NCBI RefSeq assembly: GCF_051014685.1
Contig: NW_027478522.1
Span: forward strand, 620,001-684,000
Source of the DNA: Ptiloglossa arizonensis
Lineage: Eukaryota > Arthropoda > Insecta > Hymenoptera > Colletidae
Direction: 5' to 3'
Length of the DNA stretch: 64,000 nucleotides
Below the pieces are notes generated by a model. The model had not been told where the DNA came from, made no database searches, and saw nothing but the letters and a program-made list of their open reading frames with translations. Made by a program: the position numbers and the translations under genes. Position 1 is the stretch's first letter, and the number at the start of each line of letters is the position of its first letter. Of the stretch, positions 36,057 through 49,276 are shown piece after piece.

Positions 36057-38156
36057 TCCAAACTGCCATATCTCGCGAACTGATTGACCAATCCGCAAAA
36101 TTTCTGTTGCATCTGAAAGTAGAAACCCGCCCGATTACAACGGTGTGCGTACTTTTCCCCTAGGCCGTTCTAGTTATGCTTGTCGAGCATCAGAACTGCG
36201 AAAATTTTGAGTTTCTCAAGCGTTTCTTACCTCCAAACTGCCATATCTCGCGAACTGATTGACCAATCCGCAAAATTTCTGTTGCATCTGAAAGTAGAAA
36301 CCCGCCCGATTACAACGGTATGTGTAGTTTTCCCCTAGGCCGTTCTAGTTATTCGTCTCGAGCATCAGAACTGCGAAACTTTTGAGTTTCTCAAGCGTTT
36401 CTTACCTCCAAACTGCCATATCTCGCGAACTGATTGACCAATCCGCAAAATTTCTGTTGCATCTGAAAGTAGAAACTCGCCCGATTACAACGGTATGCGT
36501 ACTTTTCCCCTAGGTCATTCTAGTTCTTCGTTTCGAGCATCAGAACTGCGAATATTTTGAGTTCCTCAAGCGTTTCTTACTTACAAACTGCCACATCTCG
36601 CGAACGGATCGACCAATCCGCAAAATGTCTGTTGCATCTGAAAGTAGAAACTCGCCCGATTACAACGGTATGCGTACTTTTCCCCTAGGTCATTCTAGTT
36701 CTTCGTTTCGAGCATCAGAACTGCGAATATTTTGAGTTTCTCGAGCGTTTCTTACTTACAAACTGCCACATCTCGCGAACGGATCGACCAATCCGCAAAA
36801 TTTCTGTTGCATCTGAAAGTAGAAACTCGCCCGTTTACAACGGTATGCGTATTTTTCCCCTAGGCCGTTCCAGTTATGCTTGTCAAGCATCAGAACTGCG
36901 AAAATTTTGGGTTTCTCTAGCGTTTCTTACCTCCAAACTGCCATATCTCGCGAACGGATTGAACAATCCTCAAAATTTCTGTTGCATCTGAAAGTAGAAG
37001 CTCGCCCGATTACAACGGTATGCGTACTTTTCCGCTAGGCCGTTCTAGTTATTCGTTTCGAGCATCAGAAATGCGAAAATTTTGAGTTTCTCAAGCGTTT
37101 CTTACCTCCAAACTGCCATATCTCGCGAACTGATTGACCAATCCGCAAAATTTCTGTTGCATCTGAAAGTAGAAACCCGCCCGATTACAACGGTATGTGT
37201 AGTTTTCCCCTAGGTCATTCTAGTTCTTCGTTTCGAGCATCAGAACTGCGAATATTTTGAGTTCCTCAAGCGTTTCTTACATACAAACTGACACATCTCG
37301 CGAACGGATCGACCAATCCGCAAAATTTCTGTGGTATCTGAAAGTAGAAACTCGGCCAATTACAACGGTATGTGTACTTTTCCCCTAGGCCATTCTAGTT
37401 ATTCGTTTCGAGCATCAGAACTGCGAAAATTTTGAGTTTCTCAAGCGTTTCTTACCTCCAAACTGCCATATCTCGCGAACGGATTGACCAATCCGCGAAA
37501 TTTCTGTTGCATCTGAAAGTAGAAGCTCGCCCGATTACAACGGTATGCGTACTTTTCCGCTAGGCCGTTCTAGTTATTCGTTTCGAGCATCAGAAATGCG
37601 AAAATTTTGAGTTTCTCAAGCGTTTCTTACCTCCAAACTGCCATATCTCGCGAACTGATTGACCAATCCGCAAAATTTCTGTTGCATCTGAAAGTAGAAA
37701 CCCGCCCGATTACAACGGTATGTGTAGTTTTCCCCTAGGTCATTCTAGTTCTTCGTTTCGAGCATCAGAACTGCGAATATTTTGAGTTCCTCAAGCGTTT
37801 CTTACATACAAACTGACACATCTCGCGAACGGATCGACCAATCCGCAAAATTTCTGTGGTATCTGAAAGTAGAAACTCGGCCAATTACAACGGTATGTGT
37901 ACTTTTCCCCTAGGCCATTCTAGTTATTCGTTTCGAGCATCAGAACTGCGAAAATTTTGAGTTTCTCAAGCGTTTCTTACTTCCACACTGCCATATCTCG
38001 CGAACGGATTGACCAATCCGCAAAATTTCTGTTGCATCTGAAAGTACAAACTCGCCCGATTACAACGGTATGCGTACTTTTCCCCTAGGCCGTTCTAGTT
38101 ATTCGTTTCGAGCATCAGAGCTGCGAAAATTTTGAGTTTCTCAAGCGTTTCTTACC
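36057..38156. repeat. 12-monomer unit (2100 bp), copy 1
   Basis: Tandem unit shared with 38157-39580; CCCGTTTACAACGG at 36831 recurs at 38931. It holds B-type monomers, CGAGCG and class F monomers, two A-B-C trimers and a D monomer (TTCCACACTG near 37981). One visible difference is GGTGTGCG near 36144 against GGTATGCG. Confidence 0.9.
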
Positions 38157-39580
38157 TCCAAACTGCCATATCTCGCGAACTGATTGACCAATCCGCAAAA
38201 TTTCTGTTGCATCTGAAAGTAGAAACCCGCCCGATTACAACGGTATGCGTACTTTTCCCCTAGGCCGTTCTAGTTATGCTTGTCGAGCATCAGAACTGCG
38301 AAAATTTTGAGTTTCTCAAGCGTTTCTTACCTCCAAACTGCCATATCTCGCGAACTGATTGACCAATCCGCAAAATTTCTGTTGCATCTGAAAGTAGAAA
38401 CCCGCCCGATTACAACGGTATGTGTAGTTTTCCCCTAGGCCGTTCTAGTTATTCGTCTCGAGCATCAGAACTGCGAAACTTTTGAGTTTCTCAAGCGTTT
38501 CTTACCTCCAAACTGCCATATCTCGCGAACTGATTGACCAATCCGCAAAATTTCTGTTGCATCTGAAAGTAGAAACTCGCCCGATTACAACGGTATGCGT
38601 ACTTTTCCCCTAGGTCATTCTAGTTCTTCGTTTCGAGCATCAGAACTGCGAATATTTTGAGTTCCTCAAGCGTTTCTTACTTACAAACTGCCACATCTCG
38701 CGAACGGATCGACCAATCCGCAAAATGTCTGTTGCATCTGAAAGTAGAAACTCGCCCGATTACAACGGTATGCGTACTTTTCCCCTAGGTCATTCTAGTT
38801 CTTCGTTTCGAGCATCAGAACTGCGAATATTTTGAGTTTCTCGAGCGTTTCTTACTTACAAACTGCCACATCTCGCGAACGGATCGACCAATCCGCAAAA
38901 TTTCTGTTGCATCTGAAAGTAGAAACTCGCCCGTTTACAACGGTATGCGTATTTTTCCCCTAGGCCGTTCCAGTTATGCTTGTCAAGCATCAGAACTGCG
39001 AAAATTTTGGGTTTCTCTAGCGTTTCTTACCTCCAAACTGCCATATCTCGCGAACGGATTGAACAATCCTCAAAATTTCTGTTGCATCTGAAAGTAGAAG
39101 CTCGCCCGATTACAACGGTATGCGTACTTTTCCGCTAGGCCGTTCTAGTTATTCGTTTCGAGCATCAGAAATGCGAAAATTTTGAGTTTCTCAAGCGTTT
39201 CTTACCTCCAAACTGCCATATCTCGCGAACTGATTGACCAATCCGCAAAATTTCTGTTGCATCTGAAAGTAGAAACCCGCCCGATTACAACGGTATGTGT
39301 AGTTTTCCCCTAGGTCATTCTAGTTCTTCGTTTCGAGCATCAGAACTGCGAATATTTTGAGTTCCTCAAGCGTTTCTTACATACATACTGACACATCTCG
39401 CGAACGGATCGACCAATCCGCAAAATTTCTGTGGTATCTGAAAGTAGAAACTCGGCCAATTACAACGGTATGTGTACTTTTCCCCTAGGCCATTCTAGTT
39501 ATTCGTTTCGAGCATCAGAACTGCGAAAATTTTGAGTTTCTCAAGCGTTTCTTACCTCCAAACTGCCATATCTCGCGAAC
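38157..39580. repeat. 12-monomer unit, copy 2, truncated to about 8
   Basis: Matches 36057-37480 at 2100 bp and ends at 39581, inside the dyad region, where GAACGGATT in copy 1 becomes GAACTGATT. A private change is CATACATACTG near 39381. Confidence 0.9.
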
Positions 39581-41199
39581 TGATTGACCAATCCGCAAAA
39601 TTTCTGTTGCATCTGAAAGTAGAAACCCACCCGATTACAACGGTATGTGTAGTTTTCCCCTAGGTCATTCTAGTTCTTCGTTTCGAGCATCAGAACTGCG
39701 AATATTTTGAGTTCCTCAAGCGTTTCTTACTTACAAACTGCCACATCTCGCGAACGGATCGACCAATCCGCAAAATTTCTGTGGTATCTGAAAGTAGAAA
39801 CTCGGCCAATTACAACGGTATGTGTACTTTTCCCCTAGGCCATTCTAGTTATTCGTTTCGAGCATCAGAACTGCGAAAATTTTGAGTTTCTCAAGCGTTT
39901 CTTACCTCCAAACTGCCATATCTCGCGAACGGATTGACCAATCCGCAAAATTTCTGTTGCATCTGAAAGTAGAAACTCGCCCGATTACAACGGTATGCGT
40001 ACTTTTCCCCTAGGCCGTTCTAGTTATGCTTGTCGAGCATCAGAACTGCGAAAATTTTGAGTTTCTCAAGCGTTTCTTACTTACAAACTGCCACATCTCG
40101 CGAACGGATCTACCAATCCCCAAAATTTCTGTGGTATCTGAAAGTAGAAACTCGGCCAATTACAACGGTATGTGTACTTTTCCCCTAGGCCAATCTAGTT
40201 ATTCGTTTCGAGCATCAGACCTGCGAAAATTTTGAGTTTCTCAAGCGTTTCTTACCTCCAAACTGCCATATCTCGCTAACGGATTGACCAATCCGCCAAA
40301 TTTCTGTTGCATTTGAAAGTAGAAACTCGCCCGATTACAACGGTATGCGTACTTTTCCCCTGGGCCGTTCTAGTTATTCGTTTCGAGCATCAGAACTGTG
40401 AACATTTTGAGTTTCTCAAGCGTTTCTTACCTCCAAACTGCCATATCTCGCGAACGGATTGACCAATCCGCAAAATTTCTGTTGCATCTGAGAGTAGAAA
40501 CTCGCCCGATTACAACGGTATGCGTACTTTTTCCCTAGGCCGTTCTAGTTATGCTTGTCGAGCATCAGAACTGCGAAAATTTTGAGTTTCTCAAGCGTTT
40601 CTTACTTCCAAACTCCCATATCTCGCGAACGGATTGACCAATCCGCAAAATTTCTGTTGCATCTGAAAGTAGAAACTCGCCCGATTACAACGGTATGCGT
40701 ACTTTTCCCCTAGGCCGTTCCAGTTATTCGTTTCGAGCATCAGAACTGCGAATATTTTGAGTTTCTCAAGCGTTTCTTACTTACAAACTGCCACATCTCG
40801 CGAACGGATTGACCAATCCGCAAAATTTCTGTTGCATCCGAAAGTAGAAACTCGCCCGATTAGAACGGTATGCGTACTTTTCCCCTAGGCCGTTCTAGTT
40901 ATTCGTTTCGAGCATCAGAGCTGCGAAAATTTTGAGTTTCTCAAGCGTTTCTTACCTCCAAACTGCCATATCTCGCGAACCGATTGGCCATTCCGCAAAA
41001 TTTCTGTTGCATCTGAAAGTAGAAACTCGCCCGATTACAACGGTATGCGTACTTTTCCCCTGGGCCGTTCTAGTTATTCGTTTCGAGCATCAGAACTGTG
41101 AACATTTTGAGTTTCTCAAGCGTTTCTTACATCCAAACTGCCATATCTCGCGAACGGATAGACCAATCCGCAAAATTTCTGTTGCATCTGAAAGTAGAA
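39581..41199. repeat. Copy of 26106-27724
   Basis: Exactly 77 monomers (13475 bp) from its partner. It includes the rare GATTGGCCATTCC and CCCCTGGGCC, plus ATCCCCAAAATT. Private changes are GGATCTACC near 40106 and CTGAGAGTAG near 40490. The longest open frame of the window (117 codons at 40932-41285) starts in it and is a chance frame across about two monomers. Confidence 0.87.
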
Positions 41200-42156
41200 G
41201 CTCGCCCGATTACAACGGTATGCGTACTTTTCCGCTAGGCCGTTCTAGTTATTGGTTTCGAGCATCAGAAATGCGAAAATTTTGAGTTTCTCAAGCGTTT
41301 CTTACCTCCAAACTGCCATATCTCGCGAACTGATTGACCAATCCGCAAAATTTCTGTTGCATCTGAAAGTAGAAACCCGCCCGATTACAACGGTATGTGT
41401 AGTTTTCCCCTAGGTCATTCTAGTTCTTCGTTTCGAGCATCAGAACTGCGAATATTTTGAGTTCCTCAAGCGTTTCTTACATACAAACTGCCACATCTCG
41501 CGAACGGATCGACCAATCCGCAAAATTTCTGTGGTATCTGAAAGTAGAAACTCGGCCAATTACAACGGTATGTGTACTTTTCCCCTAGGCCATTCTAGTT
41601 ATTCGTTTCGAGCATCAGAACTGCGAAAATTTTGAGTTTCTCAAGCGTTTCTTACCTCCAAACTGCCATATCTCGCGAACGGATTGACCAATCCGCGAAA
41701 TTTCTGTTGCATCTGAAAGTAGAAGCTCGCCCGATTACAACGGTATGCGTACTTTTCCGCTAGGCCGTTCTAGTTATTCGTTTCGAGCATCAGAAATGCG
41801 AAAATTTTGAGTTTCTCAAGCGTTTCTTACCTCCAAACTGCCATATCTCGCGAACTGATTGACCAATCCGCAAAATTTCTGTTGCATCTGAAAGTAGAAA
41901 CCCGCCCGATTACAACGGTATGTGTAGTTTTCCCCTAGGTCATTCTAGTTCTTCGTTTCGAGCATCAGAACTGCGAATATTTTGAGTTCCTCAAGCGTTT
42001 CTTACATACAAACTGACACATCTCGCGAACGGATCGACCAATCCGCAAAATTTCTGTGGTATCTGAAAGTAGAAACTCGGCCAATTACAACGGTATGTGT
42101 ACTTTTCCCCTAGGCCATTCTAGTTATTCGTTTCGAGCATCAGAACTGCGAAAATT
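41200..42156. repeat. A-B-C trimer run
   Basis: The end of an A monomer, then B, C, A, B, C up to the D monomer at 42157. A carries CCGCGAAATTT and the second C carries CTGACAC, as in the second and third trimers near 34.1-35.1 kb. A private change is TTATTGGTTTCG near 41252. Confidence 0.87.
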
Positions 42157-43556
42157 TTGAGTTTCTCAAGCGTTTCTTACCTCCACACTGCCATATCTCG
42201 CGAACGGATTGACCAATCCGCAAAATTTCTGTTGCATCTGAAAGTACAAACTCGCCCGATTACAACGGTATGTGTAGTTTTCCCCTAGGTCGTTCTAGTT
42301 CTTCGTTTCGAGCATCAGAACTGCGAATATTTTGAGTTCCTCAAGCGTTTCTTACATACAAACTGACACATCTCGCGAACGGATCGACCAATCCGCAAAA
42401 TTTCTGTGGTATCTGAAAGTAGAAACTCGGCCAATTACAACGGTATGTGTACTTTTCCCCTAGGCCATTCTAGTTATTCGTTTCGAGCATCAGAACTGCG
42501 AAAATTTTGAGTTTCTCAAGCGTTTCTTACCTCCAAACTGCCATATCTCGCGAACGGATTGACCAATCCGCGAAATTTCTGTTGCATCTGAAAGTAGAAG
42601 CTCGCCCGATTACAACGGTATGCGTACTTTTCCGCTAGGCCGTTCTAGTTATTCGTTTCGAGCATCAGAAATGCGAAAATTTTGAGTTTCTCAAGCGTTT
42701 CTTACCTCCAAACTGCCATATCTCGCGAACTGATTGACCAATCCGCAAAATTTCTGTTGCATCTGAAAGTAGAAACCCGCCCGATTACAACGGTATGTGT
42801 AGTTTTCCCCTAGGTCATTCTAGTTCTTCGTTTCGAGCATCAGAACTGCGAATATTTTGAGTTCCTCAAGCGTTTCTTACATACAAACTGACACATCTCG
42901 CGAACGGATCGACCAATCCGCAAAATTTCTGTGGTATCTGAAAGTAGAAACTCGGCCAATTACAACGGTATGTGTACTTTTCCCCTAGGCCATTCTAGTT
43001 ATTCGTTTCGAGCATCAGAACTGCGAAAATTTTGAGTTTCTCAAGCGTTTCTTACCTCCAAACTGCCATATCTCGCGAACGGATTGACCAATCCGCGAAA
43101 TTTCTGTTGCATCTGAAAGTAGAAGCTCGCCCGATTACAACGGTATGCGTACTTTTCCGCTAGGCCGTTCTAGTTATTCGTTTCGAGCATCAGAAATGCG
43201 AAAATTTTGAGTTTCTCAAGCGTTTCTTACCTCCAAACTGCCATATCTCGCGAACTGATTGACCAATCCGCAAAATTTCTGTTGCATCTGAAAGTAGAAA
43301 CCCGCCCGATTACAACGGTATGTGTAGTTTTCCCCTAGGTCATTCTAGTTCTTCGTTTCGAGCATCAGAACTGCGAATATTTTGAGTTCCTCAAGCGTTT
43401 CTTACATACAAACTGACACATCTCGCGAACGGATCGACCAATCCGCAAAATTTCTGTGGTATCTGAAAGTAGAAACTCGGCCAATTACAACGGTATGTGT
43501 ACTTTTCCCCTAGGCCATTCTAGTTATTCGTTTCGAGCATCAGAACTGCGAAAATT
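42157..43556. repeat. 8-monomer unit D-C-A-B-C-A-B-C, copy 1
   Basis: Eight monomers, 1400 bp from D to D. The D monomer here is a hybrid: a D 5' part (CTCCACACTG, AGTACAAAC) and a B-like 3' part (TGTGTAG, AGGTCGTTC, CTTCG). The unit is two trimers preceded by D-C, so it probably grew from the trimer by insertion of D-C. Confidence 0.9.
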
Positions 43557-44431
43557 TTGAGTTTCTCAAGCGTTTCTTACCTCCACACTGCCATATCTCG
43601 CGAACGGATTGACCAATCCGCAAAATTTCTGTTGCATCTGAAAGTACAAACTCGCCCGATTACAACGGTATGTGTAGTTTTCCCCTAGGTCGTTCTAGTT
43701 CTTCGTTTCAAGCATCAGAACTGCGAATATTTTGAGTTCCTCAAGCGTTTCTTACATACAAACTGACACATCTCGCGAACGGATCGACCAATCCGCAAAA
43801 TTTCTGTGGTATCTGAAAGTAGAAACTCGGCCAATTACAACGGTATGTGTACTTTTCCCCTAGGCCATTCTAGTTATTCGTTTCGAGCATCAGAACTGCG
43901 AAAATTTTGAGTTTCTCAAGCGTTTCTTACCTCCAAACTGCCATATCTCGCGAACGGATTGACCAATCCGCGAAATTTCTGTTGCATCTGAAAGTAGAAG
44001 CTCGCCCGATTACAACGGTATGCGTACTTTTCCGCTAGGCCGTTCTAGTTATTCGTTTCGAGCATCAGAAATGCGAAAATTTTGAGTTTCTCAAGCGTTT
44101 CTTACCTCCAAACTGCCATATCTCGCGAACTGATTGACCAATCCGCAAAATTTCTGTTGCATCTGAAAGTAGAAACCCGCCCGATTACAACGGTATGTGT
44201 AGTTTTCCCCTAGGTCATTCTAGTTCTTCGTTTCGAGCATCAGAACTGCGAATATTTTGAGTTCCTCAAGCGTTTCTTACATACAAACTGACACATCTCG
44301 CGAACGGATCGACCAATCCGCAAAATTTCTGTGGTATCTGAAAGTAGAAACTCGGCCAATTACAACGGTATGTGTACTTTTCCCCTAGGCCATTCTAGTT
44401 ATTCGTTTCGAGCATCAGAACTGCGAAAATT
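43557..44431. repeat. 8-monomer unit, copy 2, five monomers left
   Basis: D-C-A-B-C as in copy 1, then a new D monomer at 44432 in place of the second A-B-C. A private change is TTTCAAGCATC near 43708. Confidence 0.88.
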
Positions 44432-45656
44432 TTGAGTTTCTCAAGCGTTTCTTGCCTCCACACTGCCATATCTCGCGAACGGATTGACCAATCCGCAAAA
44501 TTTCTGTTGCATCTGAAAGTACAAACTCGCCCGATTACAACGGTATGCGTACTTTTCCCCTAGGCCGTTCTAGTTATTCGTTTCGAGCATCAGAGCTGCG
44601 AAAATTTTGAGTTTCTCAAGCGTTTCTTACCTCCATACTGCCATATCTCGCGAACTGATTGACCAATCCGCAAAATTTCTGTTGCATCTGAAAGTACAAA
44701 CTCGCCCGATTACAACGGTATGCGTACTTTTCCCCTAGGCCGTTCTAGTTATTCGTTTCGAGCATCAGAGCTGCGAAAATTTTGAGTTTCTCAAGCGTTT
44801 CTTACCTTCAAACTCCCATATCTCGCGAATGGATTGACCAATCCGCAAAATTTCTGTTGCCTCTGAAAGTAGAAACCCGCCCGATTACAACGGTATGCGT
44901 ACTTTTCCCCTAGGCCGTTCTAGTTATTCGTCTCGAGCATCAGAACTGCGAAAATTTTGAGTTTCTCAAGCGTTTCTTACCTCCAAACTGCCATATCTCG
45001 CGAACGGATTGACCAATCCGCAAAATTTCTGTTGCATCTGAAAGTAGAAGCTCGCCCGATTACAACGGTATGCGTACTTTTCCGCTAGGCCGTCCTAGTT
45101 ATTCGTTTCGAGCATCAGAAATGCGAAAATTTTGAGTTTCTCAAGCGTTTCTTACCTCCAAACTGCCATATCTCGCGAACTGATTGACCAATCCGCAAAA
45201 TTTCTGTTGCATCTGAAAGTAGAAACCCGCCCGATTACAACGGTATGTGTACTTTTCCGCTAGGCCGTTCTAGTTATTCGTTTCGAGCATCAGAAATGCG
45301 AAAATTTTGAGTTTCTCAAGCGTTTCTTACCTCCAAACTGCCATATCTCGCGAACTGATTGACCAATCCGCAAAATTTCTGTTGCATCTGAAAGTAGAAA
45401 CCCGCCCGATTACAACGGTATGTGTAGTTTTCCCCTAGGTCATTCTAGTTCTTCGTTTCGAGCATCAGAACTGCGAATATTTTGAGTTCCTCAAGCGTTT
45501 CTTACATACAAACTGACACATCTCGCGAACGGATCGACCAATCCGCAAAATTTCTGTGGTATCTGAAAGTAGAAACTCGGCCAATTACAACGGTATGTGT
45601 ACTTTTCCCCTAGGCCATTCTAGTTATTCGTTTCGAGCATCAGAACTGCGAAAATT
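44432..45656. repeat. 7-monomer unit (1225 bp), copy 1
   Basis: Seven monomers: D (CTTGCCTCCACACTG), a B-D hybrid with CTCCATACTG, H, A (GGCCGTCCTAG), a B/A chimera, B and C. The monomer at 45182-45356 begins as B (CGAACTGATT, AACCCGCCCG, TGTGTAC) and switches near 45252 to the A ending (TTCCGCTAGG, AGAAATGCG). Confidence 0.88.
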
Positions 45657-48600
45657 TTGAGTTTCTCAAGCGTTTCTTACCTCCACACTGCCATATCTCG
45701 CGAACGGATTGACCAATCCGCAAAATTTCTGTTGCATCTGAAAGTACAAACTCGCCCGATTACAACGGTATGCGTACTTTTCCCCTAGGCCGTTCTAGTT
45801 ATTCGTTTCGAGCATCAGAGCTGCGAAAATTTTGAGTTTCTCAAGCGTTTCTTACCTCCATACTGCCATATCTCGCGAACTGATTGACCAATCCGCAAAA
45901 TTTCTGTTGCATCTGAAAGTACAAACTCGCCCGATTACAACGGTATGCGTACTTTTCCCCTAGGCCGTTCTAGTTATTCGTTTCGAGCATCAGAGCTGCG
46001 AAAATTTTGAGTTTCTCAAGCGTTTCTTACCTTCAAACTCCCATATCTCGCGAATGGATTGACCAATCCGCAAAATTTCTGTTGCCTCTGAAAGTAGAAA
46101 CCCGCCCGATTACAACGGTATGCGTACTTTTCCCCTAGGCCGTTCTAGTTATTCGTCTCGAGCATCAGAACTGCGAAAATTTTGAGTTTCTCAAGCGTTT
46201 CTTACCTCCAAACTGCCATATCTCGCGAACGGATTGACCAATCCGCAAAATTTCTGTTGCATCTGAAAGTAGAAGCTCGCCCGATTACAACGGTATGCGT
46301 ACTTTTCCGCTAGGCCGTCCTAGTTATTCGTTTCGAGCATCAGAAATGCGAAAATTTTGAGTTTCTCAAGCGTTTCTTACCTCCAAACTGCCATATCTCG
46401 CGAACTGATTGACCAATCCGCAAAATTTCTGTTGCATCTGAAAGTAGAAACCCGCCCGATTACAACGGTATGTGTAGTTTTCCCCTAGGCCGTTCTAGTT
46501 ATTCGTCTCGAGCATCAGAACTGCGAAACTTTTGAGTTTCTCAAGCGTTTCTTACCTCCAAACTGCCATATCTCGCGAACTGATTGACCAATCCGCAAAA
46601 TTTCTGTTGCATCTGAAAGTAGAAACCCGCCCGATTACAACGGTATGCGTACTTTTCCCCTAGGCCGTTCTAGTTATGCTTGTCGAGCATCAGAACTGCG
46701 AAAATTTTGAGTTTCTCAAGCGTTTCTTACTTCCAAACTCCCATATCTCGCGAGCGGATTGACCAATCCGCAAAATTTCTGTTGCATCTGAAAGTAGAAA
46801 CTCGCCCGATTACAACGGTATGCGTACTTTTCCCCTAGGTCATTCTAGTTCTTCGTTTCGAGCATCAGAACTGCGAATATTTTGAGTTCCTCAAGCGTTT
46901 CTTACTTACAAACTGCCACATCTCGCGAACGGATCTACCAATCCGCAAAATGTCTGTTGCATCTGAAAGTAGAAACTCGCCTGATTACAACGGTATGCGT
47001 ACTTTTCCCCTAGGTCATTCTAGTTCTTCGTTTCGAGCATCAGAACTGCGAATATTTTGAGTTTCTCGAGCGTTTCTTACTTACAAACTGCCACATCTCG
47101 CGAACGGATCGACCAATCCGCAAAATTTCTGTTGCATCTGAAAGTAGAAACTCGCCCGTTTACAACGGTATGCGTATTTTTCCCCTAGGCCGTTCCAGTT
47201 ATGCTTGTCAAGCATCAGAACTGCGAAAATTTTGGGTTTCTCTAGCGTTTCTTACCTCCAAACTGCCATATCTCGCGAACGGATTGAACAATCCTCAAAA
47301 TTTCTGTTGCATCTGAAAGTAGAAACTCGCCCGATTACAACGGTATGCGTACTTTTCCCCTAGGCCGTTCTAGTTATTCGTCTCGAGCATCAGAACTGCC
47401 AAACTTTTGAGTTTCTCAAGCGTTTCTTACCTCCAAACTGCAATATCTCCCGAACGGATAGACCAATCCGCAAAATTTCTGTTGCATCTGAAAGTAGAAA
47501 CTCGCCCGATTAGAACGGTATGCGTACTTTTCCCCTAGGCCGTTCTAGTTATTCGTTTCGAGCATCAGAACTGCGAAAATTTTGAGTTTCTCAAGCGTTT
47601 CTTACCTCCAAACTGCCATATCTCGCGAACGGATTGACCAATCCGCAAAATTTCTGTTGCATCAGAAAGTAGAAGCTCGCCCGATTACAACGGTATGCGT
47701 ACTTTTCCGCTAGGCCGTTCTAGTTATTCGTTTCGAGCATCAGAAATGCGAAAATTTTGAGTTTCTCAAGCGTTTCTTACCTCCAAACTGCCATATCTCG
47801 CGAACTGATTGACCAATCCGCAAAATTTCTGTTGCATCTGAAAGTAGAAACCCGCCCGATTACAACGGTATGTGTAGTTTTCCCCTAGGTCATTCTAGTT
47901 CTTCGTTTCGAGCATCAGAACTGCGAATATTTTGAGTTCCTCAAGCGTTTCTTACATACAAACTGCCACATCTCGCGAACGGATCGACCAATCCGCAAAA
48001 TTTCTGTGGTATCTGAAAGTAGAAACTCGGCCAATTACAACGGTATGTGTACTTTTCCCCTAGGCCATTCTAGTTATTCGTTTCGAGCATCAGAACTGCG
48101 AAAATTTTGAGTTTCTCAAGCGTTTCTTACCTCCAAACTGCCATATCTCGCGAACTGATTGACCAATCCGCAAAATTTCTGTTGCATCTGAAAGTAGAAA
48201 CCCGCCCGATTACAACGGTATGTGTAGTTTTCCCCTAGGTCCTTCTAGTTCTTCGTTTCGAGCATCAGAACTGCGAATATTTTGAGTTCCTCAAGCGTTT
48301 CTTACATACAAACTGACACATCTCGCGAACGGATCGACCAATCCGCAAAATTTCTGTGGTATCTGAAAGTAGAAACTCGGCCAATTACAACGGTATGTGT
48401 ACTTTTCCCCTAGGCCATTCTAGTTATTCGTTTCGAGCATCAGAAATGCGAAAATTTTGAGTTTCTCAAGCGTTTCTTACCTCCAAACTGCCATATCTCG
48501 CGAACTGATTGACCAATCCGCAAAATTTCTGTTGCATCTGAAAGTAGAAACCCGCCCGATTACAACGGTATGTGTAGTTTTCCCCTAGGTCATTCTAGTT

Positions 48601-49276
48601 CTTCGTTTCGAGCATCAGAACTGCGAATATTTTGAGTTCCTCAAGCGTTTCTTACATACAAACTGACACATCTCGCGAACGGATCGACCAATCCGCAAAA
48701 TTTCTGTGGTATCTGAAAGTAGAAACTCGGCCAATTACAACGGTATGTGTACTTTTCCCCTAGGCCATTCTAGTTATTCGTTTCGAGCATCAGAACTGCG
48801 AAAATTTTGAGTTTCTCAAGCGTTTCTTACCTCCACACTGCCATATCTCGCGAACGGATTGACCAATCCGCAAAATTTCTGTTGCATCTGAAAGTACAAA
48901 CTCGCCCGATTACAACGGTATGTGTAGTTTTCCCCTAGGTCGTTCTAGTTCTTCGTTTCGAGCATCAGAACTGCGAATATTTTGAGTTCCTCAAGCGTTT
49001 CTTACATACAAACTGACACATCTCGCGAACGGATCGACCAATCCGCAAAATTTCTGTGGTATCTGAAAGTAGAAACTCGGCCAATTACAACGGTATGTGT
49101 ACTTTTCCCCTAGGCCATTCTAGTTATTCGTTTCGAGCATCAGAACTGCGAAAATTTTGAGTTTCTCAAGCGTTTCTTACCTCCAAACTGCCATATCTCG
49201 CGAACGGATTGACCAATCCGCGAAATTTCTGTTGCATCTGAAAGTAGAAGCTCGCCCGATTACAACGGTATGCGTA
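45252..49276. repeat. 23-monomer unit (4025 bp), copy 1
   Basis: The largest tandem unit in the window. It repeats at 49277; for example CCCGCCCG at 46451 recurs at 50476. It contains D, hybrid, H, A, B, CGCGAGCGG, AAAATGTCTG, CTCGAGCG, F, E and several A-B-C or B-C runs. It overlaps the second half of the 7-monomer duplication, so it formed after that event. Most of it is present again from 59875. Confidence 0.86.
45657..46476. repeat. 7-monomer unit, copy 2, truncated
   Basis: Matches 44432-45251 at 1225 bp, including CTCCATACTG and GGCCGTCCTAG, then separates at 46477 where TGTGTAC becomes TGTGTAG. The following B carries AGGCCGTTC and GTCTCGAGC. Confidence 0.88.

Noticed and set aside
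40932..41285. Longest open frame, 117 codons, plus other 69-93-codon frames with shared peptides such as ISRTDRPI
   Set aside because: They are translations of the satellite. The shared peptides follow from shared DNA, the frame shifts by one at each 175-bp period, and the frames end at a fixed TGA or TAG in the monomer or cross into another frame. No codon-level conservation or start context supports a gene.
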